NCBI GenBank assembly: GCA_030428395.1
Contig: JAUIDW010000021.1
Span: 1-32,426 of the forward strand
DNA length: 32,426 nt
Direction of reading: 5' to 3'
Source: a bacterium
Lineage (GTDB): Bacteria > Planctomycetota > UBA1135 > GCA-002686595
The position numbers were made by a program, and so were the translations under genes. Positions 30,969-32,426 of the stretch are shown piece after piece. The notes beneath the pieces were generated by a model. That model saw only the letters and a program-made list of their open reading frames with translations, was not told the origin of the DNA and searched no databases. Every line of letters begins with the position of its first letter. Position 1 is the first letter of the stretch.

Positions 30969-32426
30969 TTGGCCCGTCGGCCCCGACATCTCGGCAAGAA
31001 CGCCGTCATCGTGCTGGCGCTGTTCGCGGCGGGCTTCTTCGCGGCCTGGCTGCGGCTGCGCCCGTACCTCGGGGACGCGGGCAAGTACTCCGACGGACGC
31101 CGGGTGTTCGGGCGCACCACCGAGGAGGGCGTGCGCTACGCCGTGTGGGACGAGCCGGAGGCCGTCGCGAGCTTGGCGCGGGGCGACGGCGACGCGACGC
31201 GCCCGACGGTGTCCCCCGACGGCCGGCTGCTCGTGTTCGCCGCGGGCGAGCGCGGGCTGAACGCCGACCTCTACGTCGCCGACCTCGTGGACGGCGTCCC
31301 CGGCGAGCCGCGGCCGCTGACGGCGCTGAACGGCCCGGCCGACGAGTGGGCGCCGGCCTTCGGGCACGGCGCGCTGTACTTCGCGTCCAGCCGCCGCGGG
31401 GGCGCGGGCGGGCTCGACCTGTGGCGCGCGCCCTACGCCGACGGGCGCTTCGGCGCGGCCGAGTGGCTGGGCGACGACGTGAACACGCGGGCGGACGAGA
31501 CCGACCCGGCGCCGGCGCCCGACGGCCGCACCGTGGCCTTCGCGTCCGACCGCGGCGCGGTCTTCGAGCGCGACTTCGACCTGTGGGTGGCCGAGCCGCG
31601 CACGTCGCCGGTGGGCTACTGGGAGGTCTGGCGCTTCGACACGCTGAACACCGACGCGGACGAGCGCGAGCCGGGCTTCTCGGCGGACGGGCGCAGCGTC
31701 TTCTTCGCCTCGAACCGCGCCGGCGGGGTCGGCGACCGGCTGGGCGCGGCGGACTTCGACCTGTACCGCAGCGTGCGCGACCGCGGGCGCTGGCTGCCGC
31801 CCGAGCCGCTCGTCGGCCTCAACGGGCCCGGCGACGAGCGCGCGCCGTTCGTCGAGCAGGGCGGGTTCGGCCTGTGGTTCGCGCGGCGCGCGCCGCCGGC
31901 GGGGGAGGGCGAGCCGCCGCCCGAGCTGCGCCTGGCCCGCGCGCGCAGCCTCGAGCTGGTGCGCCTGCCGGCGCGGCCGGTCGGCCTGCTCGAGGTGCTC
32001 GTCCTGGTCGCGCTGCTCGTGCTGGCGCTGCTGGCCTGGCTGGCGAAGCACTGGGAGGCGCTCGACGTCCTCTACAAGTGCTTCCTCGTCTCCCTGCTCG
32101 TGCACCTCGCGCTGCTGTGGTGGTTCCGCGAGCTGTACCCCGAGAGCCAGGACGTGCTCGTCGCGGCCGACGGGGGCGCCACGTTCCAGGTGCGGCTGGC
32201 GCCCAGCGAGAGCGACCTGGCCGCGCGCGCCGAGCGCGGCGGCGAGCTCGAGACGGAGCGCCGGACCGCGGCGGCGGGCGAGCCGCTGCGCGCGGCGACG
32301 GAGGTCCCGGACGAGGCGCGCGAGCTGGCCGCGGCCGCGCTCGAGCTGCGCGCGGAGCGGCGCGACGACCGCGAGCTCCCGGCGCCGGCGCGCGACGACA
32401 CGGCCCTGGCCGAGGCCGCGCGCGCG
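30969..32426 (+). CDS. Partial membrane protein: PD40 (TolB-like) propeller fused to a TonB/TolA-type helix
   Basis: The frame is open from a TTG at 30969 (four bases after the ExbD stop) to the window end: 486 residues with no stop, so the 3' end is missing. Domains: membrane helix 1 (about 11-30, AVIVLALFAAGFFAAWLRL); a PD40/WD40-like beta-propeller from about 45 to 310 (repeats such as RPTVSPDGRLLVFAAG, EWAPAFGHGALYFASSRRGG, DPAPAPDGRTVAFASDRG, EREPGFSADGRSVFFASNRAGG); helix 2 (about 335-353); a short polar loop (KHWEALDVLYK); helix 3 (about 369-387, FLVSLLVHLALLWWF). Helix 3 has Ser375 and His379, the S-x3-H pattern of TonB and TolA. A charged Ala/Glu/Arg-rich stretch follows, as in TolA. 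Predicted topology puts the propeller and the tail in the periplasm and helix 3 in the TonB orientation. The TTG start is inferred from spacing; no ATG fits. Confidence 0.75.
   Translation, partial: MARRPRHLGKNAVIVLALFAAGFFAAWLRLRPYLGDAGKYSDGRRVFGRTTEEGVRYAVWDEPEAVASLARGDGDATRPTVSPDGRLLVFAAGERGLNADLYVADLVDGVPGEPRPLTALNGPADEWAPAFGHGALYFASSRRGGAGGLDLWRAPYADGRFGAAEWLGDDVNTRADETDPAPAPDGRTVAFASDRGAVFERDFDLWVAEPRTSPVGYWEVWRFDTLNTDADEREPGFSADGRSVFFASNRAGGVGDRLGAADFDLYRSVRDRGRWLPPEPLVGLNGPGDERAPFVEQGGFGLWFARRAPPAGEGEPPPELRLARARSLELVRLPARPVGLLEVLVLVALLVLALLAWLAKHWEALDVLYKCFLVSLLVHLALLWWFRELYPESQDVLVAADGGATFQVRLAPSESDLAARAERGGELETERRTAAAGEPLRAATEVPDEARELAAAALELRAERRDDRELPAPARDDTALAEAARA

Overview
The window is very GC-rich, densely coded bacterial DNA. 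It most likely comes from a member of Planctomycetota. The main signs are a secreted-protein C-terminal module (start CTGK, later LCVKAP) that I recall as abundant in marine planctomycetes, a DCNRNG-type calcium-binding repeat, a PA14/propeller/DUF1080 fusion, and a sugar cluster built from Gfo/Idh/MocA, xylose-isomerase-like and nucleoside-symporter-type proteins. The first ~260 bases do not match the rest: they carry the end of an acyl carrier protein gene and the start of an SDR reductase gene with codons (TAT, GAA, AAA) rare elsewhere. This looks like a chimeric join or a recent insertion edge.

Layout: (1) 1-~265, foreign-looking ACP/SDR fragment. (2) 400-2459, NAD(P)H-hydrate epimerase, convergent with a secreted beta-helix protein. 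(3) 2460-2998, a gene-free stretch with several strong hairpins. (4) 2999-10262, a tight six-gene plus-strand operon: DUF4870 membrane protein, Gfo/Idh/MocA oxidoreductase, sugar isomerase/epimerase, MFS transporter, small secreted protein, and a large secreted PA14/propeller/DUF1080 protein. It is probably a carbohydrate (3-keto-glycoside type) uptake and breakdown unit. (5) 10335-14870, a four-gene ABC-2 exporter with its own outer-membrane lipoprotein and HlyD-like adaptor. (6) 14867-20097 on the minus strand, a type-1-secretion-like set (ABC protein, HlyD, TolC) whose ATPase domain has lost several catalytic residues. (7) 20236-21156, secreted metallo-beta-lactamase-fold hydrolase. (8) 21508-24625, two tandem paralogous secreted proteins in which a propeller-like region seems inserted into a PKD-like domain. 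(9) 24630-26491, SGNH hydrolase and a methyltransferase. (10) 26696-end, a 1019-residue TPR protein, ExbB/TolQ, ExbD/TolR, and a partial gene with no stop in the window. That last gene joins a periplasmic PD40 (TolB-like) propeller to a TonB/TolA-type helix carrying the S-x3-H motif.

The strongest candidate for an undescribed system is region 10: a rearranged Tol/Ton-like energy-transduction module in which the propeller and the energy-transducing helix are one polypeptide. No rRNA, tRNA, CRISPR array, insertion sequence or replication origin was seen. All calls come from reading sequence and recalling families; no search was run.
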